From a virus: a stretch of DNA of 20,134 nt. The position numbers and the translations under genes were made by a program. The stretch covers positions 6,184 to 26,317 of the IMG/VR virus record IMGVR_UViG_3300003859_000002; one strand, 5' to 3'. The notes below the pieces were generated by a model. That model was not told where the DNA came from. It saw only the letters and a list, made by a program, of their open reading frames with translations, and did no database searches. Positions 1-7,376 of this stretch are shown one piece after another. Positions within the stretch are counted from its first letter, which is position 1. Each line of letters opens with the position of its first letter.

Positions 1-630
1 GAGGCGAGAAATCAAATCATCGCTCTTAACAGTCGCCACGTGCGCGCCTTTGCTCAGGCGATCGAGCGGTACAATTCCGCGGGTGAGCGAGTTGAGTATT
101 CGCCTTGCTATCAAGCAGTGGTCGCGGCAGGGATGCAGGCGGGTTCCCCAGTTGGGCAAAGTCTGACCTACAAATACGCTAATGTCCTAAGCATCCGTCA
201 GGACGCGACCTGGAACCCGACAGATGACGCCGAAGAAATGATCCAATCGGGCCTATGCTTCATGGAAAACATCGAGGGTCTCGGTCGGCGCGTCGTTCGC
301 AATATAACGACGCACTTAACGAGCGACAACATCGCATATACGGAAGGCAGCGTGAACGAGGCTGTAAACTACGCTGTTTACACCTTCCGGACGAATATGG
401 AATACGCAGTTGGCAAACGGGGATTTAGTGGAACGGTCAACGCTGCTAAGGGCGTTGCAATCAATACGCTGGGTCTTTTGAAGGACGCAAATATTCTGAT
501 CGCGACTCGTTCTTTAAATATCGAACTCATCGTCGATGTTTTGGAGGTGAGCGTCGAGATGGCGCCAGTGATTCCGATCAATTTCGTCAAATCCACAGTC
601 CACCTTGTCACGATTGCGCAGAGCGCTTAA
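1..630 (+). CDS. Contractile tail sheath protein, C-terminal part (5' partial)
   Basis: The reading frame is open from the first base, so the gene starts upstream and only the last 209 residues are visible; the GTG at 40 is internal. Sheath subunits polymerise around the tail tube and contract at infection. The visible part matches the conserved C-terminal part of phage sheaths: a NVLSIRQD-type strand, an acidic stretch (DDAEEMIQSGL), the block GRRVVRNITTHL followed by a TEGSVNEAVNY helix that recalls the helix used for inter-subunit contacts, and a final beta region ending in VTIAQSA. The identity is strengthened by the tube gene 19 bp downstream, the invariant sheath-tube order of Mu, P2 and T4-type tails. 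Recognition is by motif and context, not by alignment. Confidence 0.85.
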   Translation, partial: EARNQIIALNSRHVRAFAQAIERYNSAGERVEYSPCYQAVVAAGMQAGSPVGQSLTYKYANVLSIRQDATWNPTDDAEEMIQSGLCFMENIEGLGRRVVRNITTHLTSDNIAYTEGSVNEAVNYAVYTFRTNMEYAVGKRGFSGTVNAAKGVAINTLGLLKDANILIATRSLNIELIVDVLEVSVEMAPVIPINFVKSTVHLVTIAQSA

Positions 631-649
631 ATAGGGGAGGGGGAAAGTC

Positions 650-1111
650 ATGTCTCAAAAAGGACGATTGTTGACTGGCGCTCGATGCCGCTTTTCGATC
701 AACGGTATCAAAGTCGGGTATGCGCGAAATGTCGCGATTACCGAAGAAATTGAATACCAGCCTGCTGAAGTTATTGATAATATCGAGGTCGAAGAATATG
801 TTCCAATTGCTTATCGAGTGCGGTTCACGGCCGAACGCTTTAGGATAATCGGGGATCAGGGCGAAGGGTCGCTGAAACAACAAGGTTGGTTCCCTCCAGT
901 TGGCGGGAATACCGAGGAGCATCTCCAAAATATTCTGGTGACAGGCGACGGATTGACCGCGACCATCGAGGACACGAAGACCGGCAAAATCTGGGCGACA
1001 GTAGAACAGGTGAAAATCACCTCGCACAATTGGACTGTTGATCAACGTGGGATCGTCGGCGAGGGCGTGGAGTTCGTCGCGATCCGCGTTCGGGACGAAT
1101 CAGAAGTCTAA
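650..1111 (+). CDS. Tail tube protein
   Basis: A 153-residue protein of the usual length for contractile-tail tube subunits, whose hexameric rings form the inner tube through which DNA passes. It starts at ATG 650 behind a very strong ribosome site (GGGGAGGGGG, 634-643), as expected for a highly expressed structural gene. The N-terminus (GARCRFSINGIKVGYARNVAITEEIEY) has the beta-strand pattern of the tube fold, followed by an acidic strand (IDNIEVEEYVPIAYRVRF) and a strand-rich C-terminal half containing TIEDTKTGKIWATVEQVKI. The gene directly follows the sheath gene and is closed by an intrinsic terminator, which would let sheath and tube be made in excess over the downstream baseplate proteins. 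Confidence 0.85.
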   Translation: MSQKGRLLTGARCRFSINGIKVGYARNVAITEEIEYQPAEVIDNIEVEEYVPIAYRVRFTAERFRIIGDQGEGSLKQQGWFPPVGGNTEEHLQNILVTGDGLTATIEDTKTGKIWATVEQVKITSHNWTVDQRGIVGEGVEFVAIRVRDESEV

Positions 1112-1137
1112 ACTAGGCCTCCGCTCCTCCGGAGAAT

Positions 1138-1181
1138 GCCCCCGGGGGTTCGTTCTCCCCTTCCCCCCGGGGGCGATTTTT
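1138..1181 (+). terminator. Strong GC-rich intrinsic terminator after the tube gene
   Basis: An 11-bp perfect stem, GCCCCCGGGGG (1138-1148) pairing with CCCCCGGGGGC (1164-1174), closes a 15-nt loop and is followed by GATTTTT. It lies 26 bp after the tube stop codon and 64 bp before the next start. Each arm is itself palindromic, so alternative local hairpins are also possible. It probably reduces readthrough from the sheath/tube genes into the chaperone and baseplate genes. I see no convincing promoter between it and 1245, so downstream genes probably depend on partial readthrough or antitermination. Confidence 0.85.
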
Positions 1182-1244
1182 CCCCAGATCTCGCGTGACT
1201 CTTCTGTCGATGGCAGAGTAGAGAGAACCAAAAGGGAGAACCTA

Positions 1245-1715
1245 ATGAAACCGGAAGAATTGCGCAAGCGGCTCGAAAATGTAGAAAAAGGGTTGGCAGA
1301 GGATGAAAGTACAACTGAGTTTCCAACCTCGGGGCCACGCGAAGAACGTGAATATACTTTTGTCATTTCTTGGAAAGATGGTCGAGGAAAACTCTGGAAA
1401 GGTACCTTCACCAATCGAGTGCTTTCAATCCGGGACCGGCAAACTGTTGGACTTATGCGGGCTCGAATGGCGGTAGGCGTGGCTCTCGACTCGCTGGATT
1501 CCCTGACTTCCGAGATCAATTTGATGATTGCGCATTTGTCAGTGAGTTTGATCAAGCGCCCCGACTGGGCTTCTGACCTTGGGGCGTTAGACGAGGTGAG
1601 GTTGCTTCAGGAAATTTATATGGAGGTCCTCAACCACGAGGCGACGTTTTTCGGCTACGGAAAAAATTCGGACGCGAGCGGAGATAAATCTGAAAGCGGG
1701 GAGCACAGCGCTTAA
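1245..1715 (+). CDS. Tail assembly chaperone, short form (gpG-type)
   Basis: The start at ATG 1245 is chosen for its ribosome site AAGGGAGAA (1232-1240); the longer open frame upstream (from 1038) runs through the tube gene and the terminator. The product is 156 residues: a charged N-terminus (KPEELRKRLENVEKG), a beta stretch (REYTFVISWKDGRGKLWKG), a helical middle (ALDSLDSLTSEINLMIAHLSV) and a C-terminus ending in a hydrophilic tail. The position between tube and tape measure is that of the tail-assembly chaperones, which coat the tape measure during tube polymerisation and are absent from the virion. The partner frame starting inside the last 120 bases supports this. The family assignment rests mainly on position and the frameshift arrangement. 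Confidence 0.7.
   Translation: MKPEELRKRLENVEKGLAEDESTTEFPTSGPREEREYTFVISWKDGRGKLWKGTFTNRVLSIRDRQTVGLMRARMAVGVALDSLDSLTSEINLMIAHLSVSLIKRPDWASDLGALDEVRLLQEIYMEVLNHEATFFGYGKNSDASGDKSESGEHSA
1600..1715 (+). other. Candidate +1 (or -2) programmed ribosomal frameshift zone
   Basis: The upstream chaperone frame stops at TAA 1713-1715. The downstream frame, in the +1 register, is open from 1600 (after TGA 1597-1599) to 2016. In this register the residues before the first possible TTG start read like genuine protein (LKRWWSQKYN leading straight into LPTNHELFL). Slippery candidates in the upstream frame are TTT TTC (1647-1652), GGA AAA AAT (1659-1667) and GGG GAG (1698-1703). At each, the P-site tRNA could re-pair one base downstream. 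Programmed frameshifting in this gene position is well known in tailed phages (lambda G/GT is -1, Mu is -2). The exact site is not fixed by the sequence alone. Confidence 0.6.
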
Positions 1716-1740
1716 GCGCTGGTGGTCTCAAAAATACAAT

Positions 1741-2016
1741 TTGCCGACGAACCATGAATTGTTTTTGTCTCAAACTGAAGCAGAATTGTACCAGGAGATG
1801 ACCGAGGATATGCTTTTTTCTCGGCAAGAAATCAGGGCGCAACTCGAGAACGAGGATACGCCAATTGCAGATCGTTCGAATCTCTGGAAACGTCTGCATG
1901 CACTTGATCGCGCCCTGGGGAATCCAACAGAGAGCCAAGATCCTTTGATTGATGAATGGGAGCGCGATTTGGAAGAAGGGCGCATGCCAAATTTAGACAA
2001 GCAGCAGGTTCGATAG
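1741..2016 (+). CDS. Tail assembly chaperone, frameshift extension (gpT-type)
   Basis: If translated on its own, this frame could start at TTG 1741, giving 91 residues, but no good ribosome site precedes it. The frame stays open back to 1600, so it is more probably made only as a C-terminal extension of the 1245 gene, giving a fusion of about 256 residues. The sequence is hydrophilic and helical (TEAELYQEMTEDMLFSRQEI, then DRSNLWKRLHALDRALGNP) with an acidic end (DEWERDLEEG). In lambda-type systems the extension binds the tape measure while the G part binds tail tube protein. It ends 9 bp before the tape measure start. Confidence 0.65.
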   Translation: MPTNHELFLSQTEAELYQEMTEDMLFSRQEIRAQLENEDTPIADRSNLWKRLHALDRALGNPTESQDPLIDEWERDLEEGRMPNLDKQQVR

Positions 2017-2025
2017 GGGGCTTCA

Positions 2026-4362
2026 ATGGGTAAAGATGTCCGCACAAATGTTGTTATAACGGCTGAGACGAAGGGGCTTGATCGAGCACTTCAACAAATT
2101 CTTGGCTTGAACAAAGAAAGCCTAGATGCCCTCAAAGAGCAAGCTGGAGCTTTCACGGCCGTCGAAAAATCCTTAAAATTAACTGAAATTCGAATCAACG
2201 GTATTTGGAAACAGCAACAAGCTCTCGCCCAACAGATGGATCAGATTTCCGACAAGGGAAGTGATGCGTACCAGGCACTCCAAAAAGAAATGCAGAAAGC
2301 AGATGACCAAGCGAAGTCGCTCAACCGCTCTTTGAATCTCCAAAGAAAGATTTATCAAGATGAAGCGGAAGCAGCAACGCGGCTCGAGCGCGCTCACGCC
2401 CAAATTCGGCAAGGGCAACAACGCGCGCAGGAAAAGGCGCAAGGCGCATTTGGGCAAGGATTCCTTCAGGCTGTTCTGCCGCCAAGTGCGATGGGGATGG
2501 CTCCACTGTTTCTCGAACGCGGGCCCGGGATGCGGCAGCAGGCTTTCGGACAACTCGCGGGCACGGCCTTGCGGCGCGCGGGCGAGTTCGGCTGGGGAAT
2601 GACTGGGGGGATTGCATTCGGAGGCTTGCAAGGAATGCAGGCGGGCCTTTCAGCGATACCTTTAGTCGGGGGGCTTGCAGCGGGCCAACTTGGGGCAGCG
2701 GCGGGCTTCGTGGGGCAATCGTTGGCCTATGAGAGGCAACGTGTTGATTTAACTCCTTTTTTGTCGGATCTGTCGCACACAATTGTGACACGCCAGAGAT
2801 CAGCCGCAGAGGTCGAAAGTACAAAGCGTGAAGAAAACTTTACGCGCCTAAAAGCAGAACGAATACCGACAGCTATCTCAGGAATATGGGATCGGGCGTT
2901 GTCAGAAGCGGCGTTTTTGAATCAGCGAGGCCCTCTCGCGGGGCAAACGGCTATGAGCTTAGCCCAGATGGCGGGAGATCCTGCGAAAAAACAACAACTT
3001 GATGATTTGATCGGTAGTTATGCTTCGAACCAACAGGCGGCAATTTGGGCGCAAATCGAGTCTGCGAACGCTAAAGCGCCCGCTGTGGTTCTTCGCGGCC
3101 GCGCTGAAATGCTCAATGCTGGTGGTGGGTTCGGGAATTTAGGGGGGCCTTCGGCGGCAAACCGGGCGATCCAGATTCCTGCTCCTCAGTTCGCCGCATG
3201 GCAGAAGCAAGTCAGTCCTGCGGACCTTGCGGCACAGGCGGGCCTCCGGTTTCGAGGCCTCGGGCGCCCGGAAGCGCTCCAGGAAACGGCGGCGTTGTTC
3301 CGGGCGGCTGGCGGGCGGTTCGGGCAAGGGATTGGTGGGTTAGCAGCGCAGCAACAGTTCTTGGGCCTCGGCATGGCGGCACAGACGCTCTATGGTGCCG
3401 GTCCTGAGATAACAGGGGCTTTTGGTCTCGCGGGGCGCCGCGGAGGCTTGGTCGGGGCCCAAGGTTTGGGTGCTGACAAGTTGACCCAAGCGATTCGGGA
3501 TGCGAACGCGCTCGGGCTCGAGGATTCCGAGGTTCCGCAGTACCTCCAGGTGATCGCCAGTGGAATCCAGAATTTCCAGCAGACCGGAATTCCCATGAAT
3601 CAGGAATCGTTGGCCTCGATGGCTCAGTTGCTCGGGCAAACCGGCATGCAGACACAGCGCGCTTTAGCTGTTTCTCAACAATTTCAAGGGTATGTTCAAG
3701 GAATTCCGGGTCGCGGGCCCCAGGGCGGCCTAGACCTCGCGCTGATGCAGGCGTTTGGGGGGTACCGAGGCGGCGGCCCGACCGCACTTCAGAAATCCTA
3801 TATCCAAATGGAGCAGATGACAGCGCAATTGCGAGAACAAGGTCTCGGAGGCGTCAAAGCGGGTACTACTACGGGCGATTTTATGAGTAAAATCATAGGG
3901 ATGGGAGGGGGAGGCGCGATAGGGGAATTGTTCCTTCAAGGAATTCTGAGGAAAATGGGTATCCAGGCTTCGACTCTCGAGGTACGCCAGATTGGCGCGG
4001 CGTTGGGAGGCCCCCCGTTGACCCCCGCTGAGCAGGCTCAAGTGGAGACTACAAGGGCCAACCAAGCGCTGGTCAGGAAGGCGCGCCCCGGGGATATCAC
4101 GGCGGAAGCAGCGGCAAGGATTACTGCTGTGGGCCCAAATCTTCGCGCGCAAGCGGAACTTGCAGAAAAGCAAAGGATCATTGGGGCGAAAATGACCGAT
4201 GTTGTGATCTCGCTTGAAACGGCGGCGACCAACACGACAGCGGCGTTCACGCGGGCGAAAGATGTTCTTGGGTTTTTCGCAGATGAGGTGAAAAACGCGA
4301 CTTCCGCAGTCGCGCGCTTGACAGCACCTACTGAGCAGAAAAGAACTCCGGGGGTCAAATAA
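2026..4362 (+). CDS. Tape measure protein
   Basis: A 778-residue protein behind a GGGGG-type ribosome site at 2015-2020. Tape measure proteins set tail length and leave the tube ahead of the DNA. The N-terminal 150 residues are a long charged helix rich in Lys, Glu and Gln (EKSLKLTEIRINGIWKQQQ, then KEMQKADDQAKSLNRSL), typical coiled coil. Residues about 186-232 form a hydrophobic Gly/Ala segment that could insert in a membrane. The rest is Gly, Gln and Ala-rich with repeated GLG/GQG turns, and the C-terminus is helical again. At about 1.5 Å per residue the length suggests a tail near 115 nm, an estimate only. The position after the chaperones and before the hub fits. No peptidase or lytic domain is visible. 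Confidence 0.85.
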   Translation: MGKDVRTNVVITAETKGLDRALQQILGLNKESLDALKEQAGAFTAVEKSLKLTEIRINGIWKQQQALAQQMDQISDKGSDAYQALQKEMQKADDQAKSLNRSLNLQRKIYQDEAEAATRLERAHAQIRQGQQRAQEKAQGAFGQGFLQAVLPPSAMGMAPLFLERGPGMRQQAFGQLAGTALRRAGEFGWGMTGGIAFGGLQGMQAGLSAIPLVGGLAAGQLGAAAGFVGQSLAYERQRVDLTPFLSDLSHTIVTRQRSAAEVESTKREENFTRLKAERIPTAISGIWDRALSEAAFLNQRGPLAGQTAMSLAQMAGDPAKKQQLDDLIGSYASNQQAAIWAQIESANAKAPAVVLRGRAEMLNAGGGFGNLGGPSAANRAIQIPAPQFAAWQKQVSPADLAAQAGLRFRGLGRPEALQETAALFRAAGGRFGQGIGGLAAQQQFLGLGMAAQTLYGAGPEITGAFGLAGRRGGLVGAQGLGADKLTQAIRDANALGLEDSEVPQYLQVIASGIQNFQQTGIPMNQESLASMAQLLGQTGMQTQRALAVSQQFQGYVQGIPGRGPQGGLDLALMQAFGGYRGGGPTALQKSYIQMEQMTAQLREQGLGGVKAGTTTGDFMSKIIGMGGGGAIGELFLQGILRKMGIQASTLEVRQIGAALGGPPLTPAEQAQVETTRANQALVRKARPGDITAEAAARITAVGPNLRAQAELAEKQRIIGAKMTDVVISLETAATNTTAAFTRAKDVLGFFADEVKNATSAVARLTAPTEQKRTPGVK

Positions 4363-5885
4363 TGGCGACTGATCCTCGACCAGGTTTTCAAGGATCTGAA
4401 ACATCTTACGTCGAGGTTATTATTTATCAGCATGGTGGAGATCCTGTTTTGCTTTCCTCGGTCAGTGGTAAATTCAGCATTGATGGTAGACATGAATCCG
4501 AAAATCATTGTGTGGTCGGAGTAAGCACCAATAAGTCTCTCGGGGCGCCTTCAGGTACATTTTCTGTCTCGATTAAACCTGGACGGCAAGCCGAAGAGAT
4601 TTTTCAATGGTTGGCAGATGATGACTGGATAGACATTATTTTTTGGAAACATAAAAAACCGTGGCATGTAATGCGGGGCTTAATCGACGGAATGCAACGT
4701 TCGAGAACAGTCAAGGGAGTAGGTGCAGAGAGTCGCACGTATACAATCACGGGGCGTGATTTCGCTAAAATTTGGGAAAGCACACCTGTTTGGTTTTCTC
4801 CTTACGCAGATAATGATCTGGTAACAGACGCAATATCAAATCAAGTTTTTCAGGCGCTACCCCAGATTGTAGGGGCTCCTCCTCGGGCAGTCAAAGCTTT
4901 TCTGAGAAATTTCTTGGAAGAGTTGGCTGGTTCAGCGGGTGTAAATTGGACTCCTCCTCCAGGTATGATTGGTATTAAAAATGAATCATTCCTAGAGAGC
5001 GTTACATTTGCTCCAGAATCTTCGGGAGAAATTACAAACCCGGTTTTCACCCCCAGTTATTTATATCAAAACATCCCTCCTAGAAAACAATTTAATCCAA
5101 ATTACATGAATCCTTCAGGGACCCTTTGGCAGTTAGCTTACCAGCATAGTGATCCTTTATTTACAGAACTGTACGCGGATCTTTTTCCGGATGGAGATCC
5201 TATATCTTCCAAGATTACTGAAGGATCATCGCTTGATTTGACTCAAACAAAGATGACCGTTGTTATTCGCGACAAGCCGTTTCCAACAATGGAGTTTAGG
5301 TCTCTTTGGGATGACTTGCCTTTGCTTAAAATTCCTCGGCAACAGATTGTTGAGGAAAATGTAGGAAAAGGGGGAAATGAGAGATTCAACGCTTATTTTA
5401 TAGCAAGTTTACTTTTTCAGGAGTCAATCGGACCCCACGCTTTAAGCATACTCGCACCTCTGGTTCACATGCAGGAAATTAAGCGGCACGGGATGAGACG
5501 AATGGATGTCCAGAGCAGCATGGCTCCCGATGATTTAGATTTTTCTAAAATGAGCAAAATGCAACGGCGCATTTGCCGAGATTGGTATTGCTTAAATCCT
5601 TATTTGTTGTCTGGATCAATCAGTTTGGCAATCGGTAGACCGGATATAAAGATCGGCTGTAGGATTGAAATCCCGAATGATGGAAGAGGTTTAAAATTAG
5701 ATGAAACCTATTATGTGGAACAGGTGAGCCATTCTTGGGAATTTGGGCGGGGAATGAAAACGCAACTCGGCGTCACGCGCGGTTGGCAAGGGGACGACGT
5801 GAGTTATGCGGACAAACTTTCAACGGTAATTGATAGTTATAAAACTCCTAATTTAATCCGTGATACTGAAGGATTTCTAGCTTAG
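4362..5885 (+). CDS. Baseplate hub protein (gp27 / Mu gp44-type)
   Basis: A 507-residue protein whose ATG overlaps the last base of the tape measure stop (TAATG). The N-terminal part resembles the first hub barrel (SGKFSIDGRHESENHC, then SGTFSVSIKPGR and DDDWIDIIFWKHKKPW), followed by RTYTITGRDFAKIWE, the usual strand-turn of late-control-type hub proteins. The C-terminal part contains LSGSISLAIGRPDIKIGCRI and a YYVEQVSHSWEFG strand, ending in TQLGVTRGW, a recurrent signature of phage hub C-termini. The hub trimer joins tube to spike. The middle (residues about 190-290) is proline-rich and has no motif I recognise. The gene is visibly more AT-rich than the tape measure gene. Confidence 0.8.
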   Translation: MATDPRPGFQGSETSYVEVIIYQHGGDPVLLSSVSGKFSIDGRHESENHCVVGVSTNKSLGAPSGTFSVSIKPGRQAEEIFQWLADDDWIDIIFWKHKKPWHVMRGLIDGMQRSRTVKGVGAESRTYTITGRDFAKIWESTPVWFSPYADNDLVTDAISNQVFQALPQIVGAPPRAVKAFLRNFLEELAGSAGVNWTPPPGMIGIKNESFLESVTFAPESSGEITNPVFTPSYLYQNIPPRKQFNPNYMNPSGTLWQLAYQHSDPLFTELYADLFPDGDPISSKITEGSSLDLTQTKMTVVIRDKPFPTMEFRSLWDDLPLLKIPRQQIVEENVGKGGNERFNAYFIASLLFQESIGPHALSILAPLVHMQEIKRHGMRRMDVQSSMAPDDLDFSKMSKMQRRICRDWYCLNPYLLSGSISLAIGRPDIKIGCRIEIPNDGRGLKLDETYYVEQVSHSWEFGRGMKTQLGVTRGWQGDDVSYADKLSTVIDSYKTPNLIRDTEGFLA

Positions 5886-5893
5886 AGGTCAAA

Positions 5894-6880
5894 ATGAGGT
5901 ATCAATCTGGTATCCCAGCGGGTTTAGCGGCTGAAGATCGAAACGCGAATGGTCTTCTATTGCGCGGCGCCGTAATCGCTACTTACGTTTCAGATGATCC
6001 CACACATCCAGCGGCAACCTACCCTTCGAGCATGCCTCCTGTTGCGGTCTATTGCGATGTCCTGGTATACGCTTCAATTGCGGGCATGCGCTGGTTTGGA
6101 TTAAAAAACGTGCTCGTGTCACAACCCGGGCCTTCGGGAATTCACCGTGGGAGAATTTGGAAACCTCGAGCGACTACGCTAGATATTGAGCAGGCTCTAG
6201 CCGCGGGTGAAGGATCGAACCCTGCTTTCTTTGACGGCGATCATGTGCTCATTGGATTTCTGGATAATAAATTCGATCAGCCGATCATTTTGGGTAGTCT
6301 GCCTCACCCCTCTGTGGATGTAGGGCGAGCAACGCTTCCGGTTGGCCAACGGATGAAGCTTAAAGTCGCGGACGGGGATCCTGATTTTTTCAGGCACCAC
6401 GGCACACATTGGGGGATCGATTCGAACGGAAATTGGGTGACAGATTCTCGATTTGCGAATGACGGCAAAATTGAGGACGATGGGTTTGAGCAAGAGCCGC
6501 CAGTTGATGGGAAAGGCAAGCAGGAATTCATACTTCCCGCTGACGCGAATTTTGCCGTCACGCTCTGGGATATGAGTGATCCACAATCCCCGGTGGAAAA
6601 AATTCGGTTCCAAGTGGATAAAACCAATTTGCATTTCCAAATTGACGGCGAATCGATTACGATCTCGGGCAAAGATGCAACCGCAACTCTCGTTCTGGGA
6701 AATGGTGCGGTCAAGGCAGCCATCGCGGATCATCTTGAGACCCTGTACGGGCAAATTAAAAATGCTTATGCACTGCATAAGCATCCCAGCGGGACGGGCC
6801 CTACGGGATTTGCGGATACTACTTTTCCAGATTGGGATCCAACAATCAATTCCCAGAAATTGACCTTCCCGGACGGTTAG
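5894..6880 (+). CDS. Baseplate central spike protein (gpV / Mu gp45-type)
   Basis: A 328-residue protein starting at ATG 5894 behind AGAGGT. It forms the cell-puncturing tip below the hub. Residues about 115-138 (DGDHVLIGFLDNKFDQPIIL followed by GSLPHP) are the classic OB-fold segment of spike proteins, where the partner barrel of the hub sits. The later part (FILPADANFAVTLWDMSD, then TNLHFQIDGESITISGKDA) is a run of short beta strands expected for the triple-stranded helix of the needle. His295-Lys-His297, followed by PSGTGPTG, matches the HxH motif that binds an iron ion at the apex of Mu gp45-like spikes. No lysozyme domain is inserted. Confidence 0.85.
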   Translation: MRYQSGIPAGLAAEDRNANGLLLRGAVIATYVSDDPTHPAATYPSSMPPVAVYCDVLVYASIAGMRWFGLKNVLVSQPGPSGIHRGRIWKPRATTLDIEQALAAGEGSNPAFFDGDHVLIGFLDNKFDQPIILGSLPHPSVDVGRATLPVGQRMKLKVADGDPDFFRHHGTHWGIDSNGNWVTDSRFANDGKIEDDGFEQEPPVDGKGKQEFILPADANFAVTLWDMSDPQSPVEKIRFQVDKTNLHFQIDGESITISGKDATATLVLGNGAVKAAIADHLETLYGQIKNAYALHKHPSGTGPTGFADTTFPDWDPTINSQKLTFPDG

Positions 6881-6894
6881 AGGACGATGAACCG

Positions 6895-7368
6895 ATGCAA
6901 AGTGTAGATCTTTCAAACGCCTTAAAGGCACTGCCGCTTTTTTCGGAAGAAGCTCTTGCCGCGAATTCTTGGGCGAGTGCTTTCCATGTGTATTTTGAGG
7001 GTGCTACTGCGGGAGTTGTTGGGCCAGTGGTTCCCGCGGGCCTTACGGCTTGTGAAGCAGCCATGGCAGGTGCGCTCATGGGATTTTCGCAGCCAGGTCA
7101 AGGCGCACTGAAAATTCAGTTGGGTATCGTCGCTTATTGGGGTGCGATCGTCCCGGCAGTCGCTTGGCCGGGGTGTTTAGTGATTACGCCCCCGCCTGGG
7201 TTGACGGGATTAACCGCGGCGCTCGAGGCGGTATTTTTGGCGAACACGATTGGACTCGTCGGCAAAGACCCCGCTTATGACGCGATCGCTGGCGCAATTC
7301 ACGCAGTTTGTATCGCGGGTGGGGTTGCGATCTTTCCGATTCCAATCGGCGTGCAGCCGATTTTGTAG
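6895..7368 (+). CDS. Hydrophobic protein of unknown function between spike and wedge
   Basis: I place the start at ATG 6895, 10 nt after AGAGGA (6879-6884); an open frame reaching back to 6832 would overlap the spike gene. The 157-residue product is unusually rich in Ala, Gly, Val, Pro and Ile. Segments such as GATAGVVGPVVPAGLTACEA, LGIVAYWGAIVPAVAWPG and HAVCIAGGVAIFPIPIGVQP could be membrane-seeking or form a hydrophobic shell. There are very few Lys or Arg residues and no signal peptide. I do not recognise the family. The position between spike and the LysM/gp25-type protein suggests a baseplate role, but a membrane-active protein is not excluded. Confidence 0.75.
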   Translation: MQSVDLSNALKALPLFSEEALAANSWASAFHVYFEGATAGVVGPVVPAGLTACEAAMAGALMGFSQPGQGALKIQLGIVAYWGAIVPAVAWPGCLVITPPPGLTGLTAALEAVFLANTIGLVGKDPAYDAIAGAIHAVCIAGGVAIFPIPIGVQPIL

Positions 7369-7376
7369 AGGTGCGC

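Noticed and set aside
1038-1244. Upstream extension of the first chaperone frame to an ATG at 1038
   Set aside because: It would run inside the tube gene and through the terminator; ATG 1245 has its own ribosome site.
1741-1743. TTG as an independent start for the second chaperone frame
   Set aside because: No ribosome site precedes it and genuine-looking residues continue upstream in the same frame, so frameshift expression is preferred; the TTG is kept only as a formal boundary.
3212-3787. Long antisense open frames under the tape measure gene
   Set aside because: They are Arg/Pro-rich shadows of a GC-rich coding region, without ribosome sites or recognisable motifs.
6197-6931. Antisense open frame of 244 codons under the spike gene
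   Set aside because: The + strand has a well-supported spike gene with conserved motifs; the antisense product shows no domain and would be the only reverse gene in the operon.
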